64,000 nucleotides of DNA from Hyposmocoma kahamanoa (GCF_003589595.1 NW_020653945.1:5238956-5302955); one strand, 5' to 3'; positions 21,369 to 33,607 are shown, counted from the stretch's first letter. Notes: a model not told the origin generated them from the letters alone. A program made the numbers and translations.

Positions 21369-22335
21369 GGGCGCGTTCTCATTATGTCACGACGACAGAT
21401 AGTCGTGCAGTTTAAAATGTAAAATTAAATTTATATTTAAATGAAGTTGTTCACATACAGAACGGCACGATTAACTGAAGTACACGACTTTTTTGACGTT
21501 ACAACGACAGACTGTCGTGACAATGGGAAGAGCTAGAATGACTATATAATAAATAAAACGCCACGACAAAAATGTGACGACAGACAATCGCAGCTTCAAA
21601 CAATTATACGTGGGCGCACTATAAGTTTCCGGAATGAATAAGAAAAAAATAGTATAAATGGTCAGAAATGAATTTATTGTTTCTCAAAATATTCTTCGTC
21701 TGATTAAATTACAATGATGATGATTTTACAAAAATGTGAGTAGTAGATTTTACTTAAATTCCGTGCGTGAGTTTGCTCCATTATTTTGTTTATATTATGT
21801 ACATATCTTATCAGTAACACGAGAAAATATTCATTTTATTTTACGATAATTATCTAAACGCCTGGAAGTGCACATAATATGATATTTCATGTCCTTGCTA
21901 AAAACTTTTATGTAGGCGCTTAACGACTATTTTGAGGAGAAAGTTTGAGGCGTCGTTTTGTTCGTATATTCAAAATAAATTGATGGGTTGGAGAGCTAGG
22001 TCAGTATAGAATTGTTATAGAATTATTTCATATATTTGTTCATACTATGTGTAGTAATAGATATCTATTGGTGGCTCTGCCGGGGAGAATGCTTCGCAGC
22101 ACAACTATATTGAATTCAAGTTTACGACGAATCCAGATAGATAGATATATAGATATTTTTTGACTAGAATTTTATAGAAATCTTAAAGTATTTTTGAAAA
22201 AATTAAAATTTATTAAAGCTTAGGTGGTTCTGCCCCGGAGTATGACGCATTGTCGTCACGATGTAGTGGGAACGGGCTAGACACGACAGTCATCCAACGA
22301 TAAATAAAACATTACGACAAAATGGGAACGCGCCC
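21369..22335. mobile_element. PIF/Harbinger-like non-autonomous TIR element
   Basis: 967 bp with ends GGGCGCGTTCTCATTATGTC and reversed GGGCGCGTTCCCATTTTGTC, flanked by TAA at 21366-21368 and 22336-22338. Three-base TAA/TTA duplications and GGG-starting TIRs are typical of PIF/Harbinger elements (family knowledge). Internal copies of ACGACAGA..GTCGTGA and of a CTCTGCC(G/C)GGGA motif are seen. No transposase frame is present. A mariner end lies inside at 21611-21694. Confidence 0.75.
21611..21694. mobile_element. Solo mariner end nested in the TIR element
   Basis: From GGGCGCACTATAAGTTTCC to TTTCTCAAAATATT, this is almost identical to the left end of the full mariner at 60966-62259. The match stops abruptly at 21694. 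The rest of that mariner is absent. Confidence 0.85.
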
Positions 22336-23639
22336 TAAGGGTGCGTATTTATTTATTTATAAGAAAATTCTTGCGGACTTACAGATGTGTATGAAAAGAG
22401 AAGCGTCGGAACTAAAACCTCCAAGCCACATTTCTACTTTTGTATTTTTTCTAATTGCCAAATGGTAGTTTTCTACCTATGACTAATTTATCCAACCCGA
22501 ATACCTAGACGAAATTGAAATCAAAATTTGTCGGTTTCGAAGCTCCTTAAAATTAATAATAACGCGGCTGTATCGCCTCCGGGGTGCCACTGCAGATAAA
22601 AATATAATAATTTGTTTCACCATGAAACTTTCTCGTATAATTATTCTGGTCGCCTGCAATAAACGCGCATGACCCTCGTGCAAATTTGCTCGTAGCGAAT
22701 TTCGCTGCAAGTTGCAGCGCTACTTTGTGGCCTTTTATAAATAAAATCCTATATTTGCAATTGACGCTCGACGCTAATGTATGTAGCAATAAGTCAAAGC
22801 GTTAATAAACCACAGCCGTCGCTGCCGCCTCCTACCAAATTCGCGCCGTGAGCCGAAAAAGCAATTAAAATTTTGTAAACATAATGTGTATAAACTATAA
22901 CGTCAAAAACTGCAGTCATTATGAACTGATTACTCTGGAAGAAAGAAGTGTAGTGATGGACATGGTTCTTCTTTTTGACATCTTACGAGGTCAGATCGAT
23001 TGCTTTTTATATTCCAAGCTCTGTTCTAAAAATTAACTAACTCATGGGATAGTATCGGTGTAGCAGACTTGTATCCGCACTTCTACGCCGTAGCACCTAT
23101 TTCATTCTCGAACGGATGTTAATATCACTTTAAACAATACGTAGCTACAAAGTCGCTACCTATACCATAGACATAAACAGTCAGCTGTAGGTTAAGTAAT
23201 AAACACTGTCACATTTATTATTGTGAAAAATTTGAACGCGTAATGTAGAGATTTTAACAAACAATTGCATAATGTTTAGGTGTCTCTTCACACGTAACGC
23301 TCACAAAAAATGTATTTTAATTTTATTCCGGTCGTAGCGCGACAGAGCGACCGTTGCTGAGGTTTACGGTAGCAATAAATAACCCATTTATGGTGCTTTT
23401 GCGTACATCCAGCCTATATTGAACTTCAATTGAAGTATAAACTCGGATGCCGACTCTGTGGAACAGCTTTGATGTGTGATTAAAACTGTCTCTTTTACAG
23501 TTAATAGCTTTTAAACTTACACTAAACTTTATTATTTAAATAGTCTCGTAATGAAATGACGTGAAATGAAATGACGTAAGTTATTCTCTAAGTATAACTA
23601 ATTTGAGATTTGAACTTTTCTTGCTTCTTTTCTGGCATC
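22336..23639. other. Intron 3: no gene recognised
   Basis: A (TATT)n stretch near 22348-22362 could be the reversed tail of a LINE. GAAATGACGTGAAATGAAAT near 23558 is a small tandem duplication. Open frames at 22483-22789 overlap each other and match nothing I know. Confidence 0.35.
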
Positions 23640-23740
23640 TGGCCTGGATGTTATGGGTGTGAATTCCATAGCTCTGATACTCATAACACACGAAGTTCCA
23701 TAATTTGAGACACATCAAGCTTTAAATTGACAGATCTTGT
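23640..23740 (+). repeat. SINE family C, 3' fragment
   Basis: TGGGTGTGAATTCCATAGC and TCTGATACTCATAACACACG match the tail of family C. Confidence 0.5.
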
Positions 23741-24361
23741 TCCGTTGCACTAAAGGCGATATCCGAACGAAAGCGTACAGTTTTGTGACGATGTGATATC
23801 CTTCCATCGTCATTCCACCTTTTTATCACCTTATTATTAAAAAAGACAATTTGTATCCTTGCCACTTGTTTTCAAATTTGGAAACGTTCTTTAATTCCTT
23901 CCTTTAATTCATTCTCATTTTGTTTCGTTCCCTCGTCACTCTCTGCTCAATCACTGAAGCGAGCAGAACTGCTCGTCTAATTTTGATCCTTCTGTCTGTC
24001 TCACGTTTTTAAGTAGGGAGTGTTTTGTAGCGTTGTGCCTGTTTTTTATACCCTTTTCTTGTTACAGCCTTTATTTTTCTTTCGACTTTACTTATGAAAT
24101 AAATTATGTAGACATTAGCGGTTTACAACCTCTTCAGTTTGATGTGCTGTTGACTGCACATTATTATTATAACCGTCATCAAAAAATTTTATATAAAAAG
24201 AAAGTAGATACGTTATGTATTTTCTCCGATTGTCTATGACGTTTCGGAGACTCAGCAACTTCAGAGTGCAACGCGAGATTGAGCTCCAATTGGCTTATTA
24301 GTCAACATTTAGCCTGACACGCATATATCTACCTATTTTTTACTTATAAAATCTTTGACTA
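23741..24361. other. Intron 3: no gene
   Basis: No recognisable feature. The 68-codon frame at 24033 is Phe/Tyr-rich and probably chance. Confidence 0.35.
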
Positions 24362-24503
24362 TAAAGGTGTTTTTCCATCGGCAAGGCCCCGCCCATCCTC
24401 GTCAATGCAGACTATTTCCGCCGAAGATGGGATAGGAGAGAATTGAAATTTTGTCATACAAATTTCAATTCTCGTCTCGTGTCGCCGATGGAAAATCGCT
24501 TTA
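24362..24503. mobile_element. MITE of about 140 bp with internal hairpin
   Basis: Left AAAGGTGTTTTTCCATCGGC and reversed right AAAGCGATTTTCCATCGGCG form TIRs, flanked by TA. The middle holds GAGAATTGAAATTTTGT and ACAAATTTCAATTCTC, which pair. Confidence 0.75.
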
Positions 24504-25440
24504 ATATATCACTTGTGCAGTATATTGTAGATTCCCTTCTGAATGAAGTCTGACATCGGAAATCACTGAGTACGCATGCCTTCTTGATGTTGGCGAAGTT
24601 ATCAATTATATCACTGTTAAAAAGAGTCATAAAAGAGTGTACTCCAAAAAGTCAAAATTCTACGTTTGAACTTATTTTACAACCAAAATACAGATCTAAA
24701 AATTATCAGATAGTACAACAAAAACTTAAACGTTTGTTTTTAATAAATTCAATATATTTTGTAAAAGTCATGGAACAAATTAAGTAGCTTGCGAGGTTAT
24801 AAGTATTTTACAAACAATCCTGCATAGGTGGACAGATAACATCGCCATAGATTTAACGGTTTAATTTACCCTGCCATGTTTTTGAAAATAATACGTCCAA
24901 CCGTGCAAAGTGGAAAACACAAGGAAGTTAGACCCAATCCCAAATGGGAATTATAACGCTGAGGATCAACAATATTCATGTACTAGTGTACTAGATGCGG
25001 CGTTCCATACACATTAACAATCTTAATAAATTAAATATAAATAACTATATAATATAATCTTTTCATAATCATTAAAATTTAAACAGAAGTAAAAACTAAA
25101 AAATGCTGTAGTTTTATAAAATATCGTGTTCTTTACAAGCCATCACATTCCGGGGGCTCGGCGAAACCAGCTTGGTTGGGATGCTATACGTGCATATACA
25201 GGCTGTTCCGTATCTATCAGATTTTATTACTTTATATGTAGCAATTTATAAGTACAAATTATTTATATATATTCAGTTTTCAATGTATATATAAATATAC
25301 AAATATTTTGACGATACTCTATAAAAAAGTTTGGAAATGAGCGTTTGTTAATAATAATTTACAATATATATAATATTATATGTATTATATTATGTTATGT
25401 TACAATGTATTATTTAAGTGTTAATTTGAAGAGTTAGATC
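24504..25440. other. Intron 3: no gene
   Basis: AT-rich, with TATATAATATTATATGTATT-type low complexity at 25270-25400. Confidence 0.4.
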
Positions 25441-25479
25441 ACGTGTGTTTTCGTGAGCGCGAGTGGGTGTATGAATATG

Positions 25480-25511
25480 CTTGTCTCTCTGGGTGTGTGT
25501 GCGTCCGTGCA

Positions 25512-25566
<55 letters not shown>

Positions 25567-25657
25567 TTGTGTGTGTGAGCGTGTGTGTGTGTGTGTGTGT
25601 GCGTGCGTGTGTGTGTGTGTGTGAGAGAGTGTGAGAGTGTGTGAGTGTGTGTGTGAG
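25480..25657. repeat. GTGC/GT microsatellite
   Basis: About 14 units of GTGC (25509-25565) are followed by GT runs with GA interruptions. Reading frames across it on both strands give false proteins of Thr-His or Cys-Val repeats. It adjoins the tail of a SINE B copy, whose consensus has TATGTGTGTGTCC at this place. Confidence 0.95.
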
Positions 25658-25659
25658 AA

Positions 25660-25772
25660 CTCACGAGAGAAACAAATGTAGATCACACAAATATTTCTCC
25701 CGGCCCGGGAATCGAACCTGGGACCTCGGCGTGGCAGTCCGGCATGGTAACCGTTCGGCCACAGAGGCAGTT
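25660..25772 (-). repeat. SINE family B, tRNA-like half
   Basis: Reverse strand: CTGCCTCTGTGGCCGAACGG, then the B box AGGTTCGATTCCCGGGCCGG, then TTTGTTTCTCTCGTGAG. This is the best-preserved tRNA-like head of the family. Confidence 0.85.
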
Positions 25773-27599
25773 GAATGGAACCTGCGTGTTGTTGTTTGAT
25801 AAAACAAATATACACGATTTAAATCCGGAAAAATAGTTTCATTTCCTATGTGTAACAATCGCGAAAACCTAAGAACTCGATAATAACTAAAGCCTTCGCT
25901 AGAATTACACGACCAATATTTTAGCAAAACTGATCTCTACATAACAATAGCGGGAAATTACACGCAACCGTCAAAATATCATGTTTGCTGCTATCTGAAC
26001 TAGAAAATATGAACTTTATATGAGCTAACCAAGCTCCCGACTAAAATATAGATACACTACAAGCGACTCGAAGCGACATGCTTTCATCTATTGCAACATT
26101 CATGTTAACTTGATTACACGAGCGAACCTTAGAAGTGAGTTGACTAATTAAAGCAGCTTTAAATAGTTAACCAGTTGTATGAAAAAATAAACACCCTTGC
26201 ATTATTATTAATTACTTTTTAGGGTATTTTCATCCCGATGACACAACGAATAAAGACGTTGTAGAAATATTTACATGCGTATAACAGCGTGGTAGGTCAG
26301 GCCAAGTAATTTTGCCGGCAATACACGGTAAAACAGCTCCTTTTTCTACTCCTGTTTTTAAATCTGTCAATTATAATTTCATAAACCATATCACAAAGGC
26401 GCTCTTTTTTGTTCTGAACGAAAATTCTATTGTCAAAATTCGTGTTTTTGCTAATTAAAAGAGTCTCATTAAACGCGTTATTATGTTTCTGAAATTTAAA
26501 TTTTTTTAGTTAATAATATCTCAAAATTTTACATAATAGCCACAAAGGCGTATCCATTTGCCAAAAAAGAACTATCAAGTTTAAAGCACTTTTGCGCATT
26601 GGCACTTAATTTTAAACTTAATAATTTTTATGCAGAATTAACTTAGTTGAATTAGTTAGAACTGAGTCGGCAGGCGATATTTTACGAAGTTCCTGCAGTT
26701 TAAAAAAACGACCAGATGAATAAAGAACTAATTCAAAACTAGAATTCAGAAAAAGCATTTAGCGCACTCACTACCCGTACGATGGACTAAAATCAAGATC
26801 ATTAAGTCCATGTACGTTTATAATTAAAAGAAGTGTTAACGGTTTTATTATTCTATTGTAATAGAAAGGTTAAGTCGTGCCAAGAGATAACATTCATCGG
26901 TGCAAATGATATTTATCTAACACATTGAATATCACCTGAACAATAATTCTAGGGTCGGCGGACTAAAGCACATAAGTCAAAATCCAACATCATTCATTTA
27001 AATTAATACGTCTACCGGCTTCAAATTCATGTGTTACTTCATAAATTTGTAATTTTAATCTTATTCACATCTTCCAACACTATAAACAACACAAAAAATA
27101 TATATAATATAATCATACATTAACAAATGAAGCACTTTTTAACTTTAGTGCTTTAGTTCGCCGACACTAGAATTATAACTTGATATCATTTTAATTTCAG
27201 TCACGCGACTGTTGAAAGCAATACAGCCTCCAATACAATATAACCGTTCACAAAAGCATATCACTCACAATAATATCACATTCCATAAAATCGTTACCCA
27301 TATTACAGGCTACATAGGATGTAGCAAAGTAAAAGATATAAATAATCCGTCCCAAAACCAATACATATAGGGCACTACCGATTTCATGGATCAAAAGAAC
27401 GGACATAGTGACGTATAAATATTGAGAGCAAATCGATGATAGATAGACAGATACTTTGAAACGGAAGCGTTATTAAAATAGTGTGAAGGTAAGTTTGTGT
27501 TTTGGTCGTACCAATACTTCTAAAGTGCAATTAATAAAAATAAAACGAACTAAATGAAACAAATTATGTATTTCTAAAATTTTACAACATTATCAACTA
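25773..27599. other. Intron 3: no gene
   Basis: Contains TTTCATTTCCTATGTGTAAC near 25838, which in reverse recurs near 16165 and 56860 and so marks another dispersed repeat. The rest is AT-rich and looks unique. Confidence 0.4.
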
Positions 27600-27893
27600 T
27601 AAAAGCAATAGAATTCCTTGTTAAAGAGTTCGTCCAGGAAAGTACTGCCACCTTACCTATCTCTGCAAACAAGCAGTAATTTGAGCATTATTGCGTTTGA
27701 AAGTAAGAGTACTCGTGTACAGGACTTGGGACTTGTCAAATTATGTCTCAGGGTGACTGGCGTTATGGCAGTACCCCTCGGATCTTTATGACTGCCCTGA
27801 GTGGCACTGCAACTGTTATGGATAGGCGTGTCGCTTACCACCAGGCGCACGACTTGTTCGTCCCGACACTTGGTATCATTGAAAAAGACTAAT
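27600..27893 (+). repeat. SINE-like family A copy
   Basis: Near full length: TTCGTCCAGGAAAGTACTGC to GTCCCGACACTTGGTATC followed by GAAAAAG. Confidence 0.8.
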
Positions 27894-28219
27894 TCCTATC
27901 GTAGAATATTTAAACCTCTCTCCTGAAAAATTGTCATTTTGCAGATTTTTCATATTTTTAAGTGGTTTATTTAGTGCGACCAAGTTGTTAAGAACTGGAC
28001 CCCAGTGTGAACTATCTACTCGCTATGGAGTCTAGAGCTAACTTTAGGACCTTAAAGAAAATCAGTTTTCCAGCAAAAAGTGAGTTAGCGATCATTTTGT
28101 TACCGCGACTGGTACCACACAAAATATCTTTATGCTTAGGGTCATTATATTTAATTAGATAATCTATGGTGTAATTTAGTTTTCGTACCTGGTTTTGTTC
28201 CCTAATCATTTGTTTTTTT
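27894..28219. other. Intron 3: no gene
   Basis: Nothing recognised between two family A copies of opposite orientation. Confidence 0.35.
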
Positions 28220-28375
28220 TTATAATATCAAGTGACGGGACGAACAAGTCGTGAGCCTATTAGTAAGCTGCACGCCTGTCCACAACTGTTGCAGTGCCAC
28301 ACACAGCTTTAAATCGTAAAGATTTGAGGGGCACTGCTACTGTCCCCGTCACATTGAGACATAAGTTGACAATTT
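28220..28375 (-). repeat. SINE-like family A, partial
   Basis: TATAATATCAAGTGACGGG through ACAGCTTTAAATCGTAAAG to GAGACATAAGTTGACAA. The 5' portion is missing. Confidence 0.8.
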
Positions 28376-28979
28376 CAAACTTCACCAGATAAGACATAGT
28401 GTCTTAAGTATGAATGTTTTATAATTAATATTTTTCTTTTTTTTCTATGTTGTTTCCTTTTATTTATTTTTTTCTTGTGTGGTGTGTTTTTAGGTGTGTT
28501 TACTTTCTTTCTGACTGTACCTAAAACCTTCGTAATATGAATAGGTAACAAAAGCAATACCCACTTATTTGAGAGCTGCGCCAAGTGTCAAGTTAGGATA
28601 TCTCCACAGAATTCAGAAATTCCGCGGATAACCTTTCTTCTTATCGTATCCATGGCATAGACTTTAATAATAAACGTTACAATATGAATATGTTAATGTT
28701 TCTGATTTTATATTTTTATTTTTTCATTTGGATTTTTTTGTATTCTAACACTTAGTTCCTTAAGATTTAAATTTTGTTTTACTAACCCTTTTGTATGGAC
28801 CACCTTCAGAAATCTGACTGAAGTAAAGTTATTTTTATTTTATTTTATAACGCGTCTACGCGTATAGCGCGCCAGATGTACGGGAAAGAAATGGTACGTC
28901 GTGCGGGGAAGCACCATTCGTGCATCTCCTAGTCCAGAGCGTTAATTCTAAAGTTCGATGTGAACAGGACGACTTACCC
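28376..28979. other. Intron 3: no gene; T-rich
   Basis: T-rich stretch with TTTTCTTTTTTTTCTATG. The end, AAAGTTATTTTTATTTTATTT, looks like a LINE tail, but no coding part is recognised. Confidence 0.35.
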
Positions 28980-29200
28980 ATAGAAGTTTCAGTAGCAGTA
29001 GATATAGCAATAGAGCTCCTTGTGAAAGAGTTTGTCCAAGAAAGTACTGCCACCTTATCTATTTCTGCCGCCAACCAGTAATGTCAGCATTACTGCGTTC
29101 CGGTTTTGAAGTAAGTATAAGGTAAGGGTGCTGGTGAAATCACAAGCACATGGGACTTGTCAACTAATGTCTCAGGTTGACGGCCGCAGTGGCATGACGG
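28980..29200 (+). repeat. SINE-like family A, 5' part
   Basis: AGCAATAGAGCTCCTTGTG to GGTTGACGGCCGCAGTGGCA. The 3' half is missing. Confidence 0.75.
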
Positions 29201-29394
29201 GTGAAAAGACAGGACACCTGACCTGAACCTCAAATAATAAAAAAGGATAATGATAATAATGTTACACATGCACCTTAATCTTTCATTTAAAAATTTAAAA
29301 TTAATATTTTAGATTAACTTTTAATTTTTAAAGGGCGAATCTAAAATAAATATACGTAATGATAATAATGTGCCAGACAACAACACTAATTATA

Positions 29395-29535
29395 GGATCT
29401 CAAATTCCCTGCACAATGAGTACCAGAGCACAGAGACTAGAACCGATTAAAAAATTAATTTCCCAAATTGGTCACCCAAATCGAAGCCGAAACGTTGGGT
29501 GGGTGGGTACCATTGGGTCACCAAGGTCGTCACAT
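29395..29535 (-). repeat. SINE family C copy
   Basis: Reversed: GAGTACCAGAGCACAGAGAC, then CCAAATTGGTCACCCAAATC, and the reversed tRNA-like end GGTCACCAAGGTCGTCAC. Confidence 0.5.
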
Positions 29536-30489
29536 ATTTGCATATTAAATGGATTTCTTTCTTATATTTGTTTATGGGCTATGTCTCAACTTACAATGCC
29601 ATAACTTCATTCACGTAGGATACCTGTTCCAAATTTCTAGATCGGCGTACGCCGTGTCATCATCGTCCTTATTCATTATTTGAGGTCTGTTCAGTGTGTT
29701 GTCTTTTACCATGCACTTGTTATTTCGTTGTTCCTTTATAAACATATCAACTTCGACACAACCCATTCACTTTTCTTTGTTCTTCAAGTTATAAAATTGT
29801 AAAGTCAGGATAAAACAAATTTTAAAGGAATCGACTTATACTGTCCATAGAATTATTAGTTATATCTTGCTCGATGCTTCGATAATCTTCTTAGCGAATC
29901 AATGGCTTCCGATATCTTATATTTCTCCCGCCCAATATTCATTCACGCGTGTGCTTCAGCGCACGCGAGGGAAGGAAATAATACCAAAGACACCAACGGT
30001 TGTTGTCACCCTTTACTTTGATCCTTTGAGGCACTGAAATGTACTGGGTAAAGAAACTATTTCGGATTCTATCTCTTAGCTGTATCTTTGGCACCAGCAA
30101 CCTCTGAGGATTTTGGGCGGGGCGATTCCGGTCGATGGGATATAAATGAAGCGTCTCTAATGACCTGTCAAAGTACACTCACAACTCTATACCTCTCTCT
30201 ATACTCTCTGTAGCGTACGTATCCTAAAATATCGCCCCGGAACGAAACTTTAGATTGACCAAGCAAACACACCCCGAGGGAAGGGCTTAAACCATATAGA
30301 ATTAATTTCGCTAAACCCTCTCTGTGACGACTGTAGTAAATTGAGAGAGTAATTTTGTACAAACTGGACTAACATTTAACCACTGAATGTTAATATATGT
30401 AACTTTGGAATTACAAATACACTAAACTACACAAAATTGTTTAATTACATTTCGAAGGTTCAAATACGAGAGTTTCATTGCTTATGGAC
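29536..30489. other. Intron 3: no gene recognised
   Basis: Imperfect palindrome ACGCGTGTGCTTCAGCGCAC near 29944. No protein of known family in either strand. Confidence 0.3.
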
Positions 30490-30870
30490 TGCATAATGAT
30501 ATAGAGAGGCAACATAAGGGACTGGCAATTCAGAAGTAATAAGCTGGCACGCAGGTTCGGTCGATGTAGTAAGCAAGTAAAAATTACACTTTTCAAAGCC
30601 TACTGCCAATCGTTCTACACGAGCAACCTGTGATTCAGTTATACTAACAAATCGCTTAGTGCCGTACGAGTCACATACAATAATGGGTTTAGAACGTTGA
30701 TGAGGTAGCCCCGCTTTTGCAATGCTTCTACTGTGTTTACAGAGGCGCGGGTTGATGGTTTCAATGCCATTATTAGTAGACCGAGGAGCAGCACCAACAC
30801 CATTTTACAGGTCATGCCTGATAGAAATGACCTACCCATTATGAAATCTTCCTGTCCTGATTGAATAGTT
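30490..30870 (+). mobile_element. Decayed LINE, relative of the intact one at 34238
   Basis: Reads LARRFGRCSKQVKITLFKAY, then NNGFRTLMRLPRFCNAS and FTEARVDGFNAIISR in the plus strand. These align with LARRFARCTRDVKITLFKAF, NNAFRVLLGLPRRCSAS and FAEARTDGFAAVMRK of the intact ORF2 C-terminus. It carries stops and covers only this C-terminal part. Confidence 0.8.
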
Positions 30871-32195
30871 TCACAGAAAAACATAAGGTCTGGATGCGGG
30901 TGAGAGTTCTGAGAGTCGGCTGCCACTTTTTATAATTAAATTTTTGTGCAACTATTATAAAATTACCACTAACCTAATCTTTAAGTTATATTTGTAAGTT
31001 ACTAACACTGTTCGACCTTAAAAAAATTGTGTTGTCTGATTAAATAGTTATGTTTGTTTAGTGTGAATGTCCACTTCGCCTAATATCATCAAAATGGCAA
31101 AAAAATGAGCTGAAAATCTAAATAACTTTTGTATACCCAAATAGAACATAAAATTTCGCATATACATAGGTGCATAACTTGCTTTATGTAGTTAATTTTT
31201 TTTATTGACTTCATATGATAAACAACTTCTGACATGTGATCACATGTGACCAAGGATACGGTATGTCATGTTTCAACGGTATTAAAATCCAGAAAAACAT
31301 ATCATTAGTAACTTAGGCTCAACACACACTAGCGCAAAAACATGACGCGTCGCGACGCTTCGACTCTGCGCCAGTGAGTTGAGCGTTAGTCGTGATTACT
31401 GTTAGACAAAGTCAAATAATCTTTATATTAGTAAATAATTTATTACACTAAAACATGTGATTGTGCATAATATGTTTTAGTGTAATAAATCAAAGTAAAA
31501 ATTTTAAAAAGGCCAAGAAAAAGAGTACGTGAGGATAAGAAAAATGATAGTGAAATTTAAATAAACTAGACTGGTTTTTGTAGCGAGAGTAGATGTTGCC
31601 GGTATATAGTGCTTTGAATTTGTGCTTAGAAGACATTGTGTACAGGTGGTAAGGAGTTTACTAATATCTTATTCATATAAATTCACTAAAACAGCCTTCT
31701 AAAGATTATTTTTCTATCTTTCCGACTATTCCCAAAACACACGTAATTGCTTTCCACAAAATTGTAATTAAATTTTAAAATTTCGTACGCTACAAAACAT
31801 GAATAAAACAGCAGCAATTTCAGTTTTGCGGCCATAGATTATAAAGTTTGTACCCCAGGCAGCCGTAAAGAAGACGACATTAGCGTTTTAAGGAGAAAAT
31901 GTTGGCGACTAGACGTTTAGGCTGTGTATTTTACATAACAATGAAACGAATGAGAGTGAAGTGAGGCACGGTCGGGTCGAATTTGGAATGTTACTTGAGT
32001 GAATTTTTTATTTAGTAGGGTATGCTCCCGCATTATTACATTATGAGAAAGTAAATAAAAATGCTACGTAACAGCTTTTTAACATCCCAAAAGAATATAA
32101 TCCTAACATCGCACCTTTGGTGTAATGAGGTCATATTTACAAAATCATAAGTTTTGAGGAGAGGATTTAAATATTGTACGAAGTTATTAGTACGA
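30871..32195. other. Intron 3: no gene; one hairpin
   Basis: AT-rich, with a CpG patch GACGCGTCGCGACGCTTCG near 31344 and the hairpin at 31438-31490. No coding sequence is seen. Confidence 0.4.
31438..31490. repeat. Perfect 19-bp inverted repeat
   Basis: ATTTATTACACTAAAACAT (31438-31456) and its exact reverse complement (31472-31490), with a 15-base loop. Confidence 0.85.
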
Positions 32196-32380
32196 GAATA
32201 AGCGTGCATATGACCTCCATTTCACTTGATGAAAAGTGATGGTGAGGTCGACCATTGAGCATGCACACCTAAATAATGTCTATATTCACTCTCGCCTTGA
32301 AAAGGCCTAAGTTATAGCGTTCGGGGAATAAATCTGCACGCAGGGAATTTCACGCCATATAAACGTAAAAGCGTAATTTT
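32196..32380 (-). mobile_element. LINE family 1, 3' end fragment
   Basis: GATGGTGAGGTCGACCATTG and CACACCTAAATAATGTC..TTCACTCTCGCCTTG match the 3' terminal coding and UTR of the copy at 39953-41443. Confidence 0.8.
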
Positions 32381-33428
32381 TTTATGCTTAAACAAGGAAA
32401 GTTATAAAATTTCACATGCATAATATTTTGTTTAATGAAATTAGTGTTATTTTTATGATTTCCATGAGATAAAAGCACTTTTTACGTATGACTACATGTA
32501 GCGTTATTAAACCAAAGGTACGTTTGGTAAAATGTTTCAACGATTTTAAAATCCCGAAAAACGTACTATTAACCACTTAGTCGTGATTATCGTCGTGAGG
32601 TTAGATAAAGTTAAAGTAATAGTGCATTGTGCGTTATGGGCGGTAAATAACATTATTAACGAGACTTTCTTAGGCTTAATGACTTACCGCAAAATGTAGC
32701 ACGACATACAATGTTTTTCATCACGTTTGCGAGGAAACAGATACAACGATTATTTGTTTCTTGTATATAATAAACATCGCTTCACAACACAACATTTACT
32801 GACTTTGCAAATGGCGGGTTTTTTATATTTTTTTTAACAGATTGCTAGCTGTTCTTCCATAGATAATACAACTCGAACTAAAATGTTATAGAAGTCACAG
32901 ACGCATGCAGCCACAATGTATCCGATATAAAATAAACAATTTCCAAATTCTAAAAATACTGTAGAAATTGAATTCACAAAATAAATTTAATATAATATAG
33001 TTAAATTGCAAATGTTTATTTTTTTTTATGCTTCAAATTTATGCAAAATATACGTTCAGATTTTTCGAGCCCAAAACTTTTGCTTAATCTTGACATAAAA
33101 AATCCATAGGGCGATAATGTGTTGAAAAAGTCCGTGGGCATAAATTTATTGCATAACCTACATGAACAACTCAATTATCAATTAGCTAGATTAAGCTAAT
33201 TTGACTTGCTTTCCACGTCAGAGTGATCAAAATACTGACAGCGTTTGCCTTATGCATAGCTGTACAAATACGTCGACATGGTAACCAGCCCTTGAATACC
33301 CCATCTGGCTTAATTTAATTTTTATTTTAAACTTTTTATTTAATTTTTGTTTTAACTTTTTATTGTAATAATAATTGAAAAGGTAATCCAATGAGTTTCT
33401 TTCAGTAATTGAAAAATATCTTTCCCAG
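32381..33428. other. Intron 3, 3' part: no gene
   Basis: AT-rich sequence up to the exon 4 acceptor (TTTCCCAG). No features recognised. Confidence 0.4.
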
Positions 33429-33576
33429 GAGGCGTTAATAAAGCGGCTAGGCTCCAACGCGTATCCATTCCACTTGGAGTTGACTCCGTTAGCGCCACCT
33501 AGCGTCCAGCTCGTACCAGCTAAGCAGTACCACGGAGCTCCAATTGGTACTTCATATGACGTTAGAGCTTATATTG
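33429..33576 (+). CDS. Arrestin-like gene, coding exon 4
   Basis: Acceptor TTTCCCAG at 33428; donor G-GTAAGT at 33577. Encodes EALIKRLGSNAYPFHLELTP, then PPSVQLVPAKQYHGAPIGTS and YDVRAYI plus one base. The block (Q)E-x-L-x-KLG-NAYPF and the later S-V-x-L...G-x-x-Y-x-V-x-A-x form the second half of the arrestin N-domain. The middle-loop segment (AKQYHGAPIGTS) lacks the usual acidic DTGK-type residues. Confidence 0.92.
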
Positions 33577-33607
33577 GTAAGTATTGTATATACTATTGAA
33601 AGTTAAG

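Noticed and set aside
22483..22789. Two overlapping reverse frames of 75-78 codons
   Set aside because: Same bases in two frames with no domain and no start context; chance.
25500..25660. CRISPR-like periodic repeat
   Set aside because: Period of 2-4 bases without spacers; a microsatellite. No repeat-spacer array was seen anywhere.
25700..25772. Possible leucine- or serine-type tRNA on the minus strand
   Set aside because: Good A and B boxes, but no proper acceptor stem, and the unit recurs with the same SINE tail in many places.
25414..25927. Open frames of 63-133 codons on both strands over the microsatellite
   Set aside because: They translate simple GT/GTGC repeats and SINE sequence into Thr-His or Cys-Val runs; no gene.
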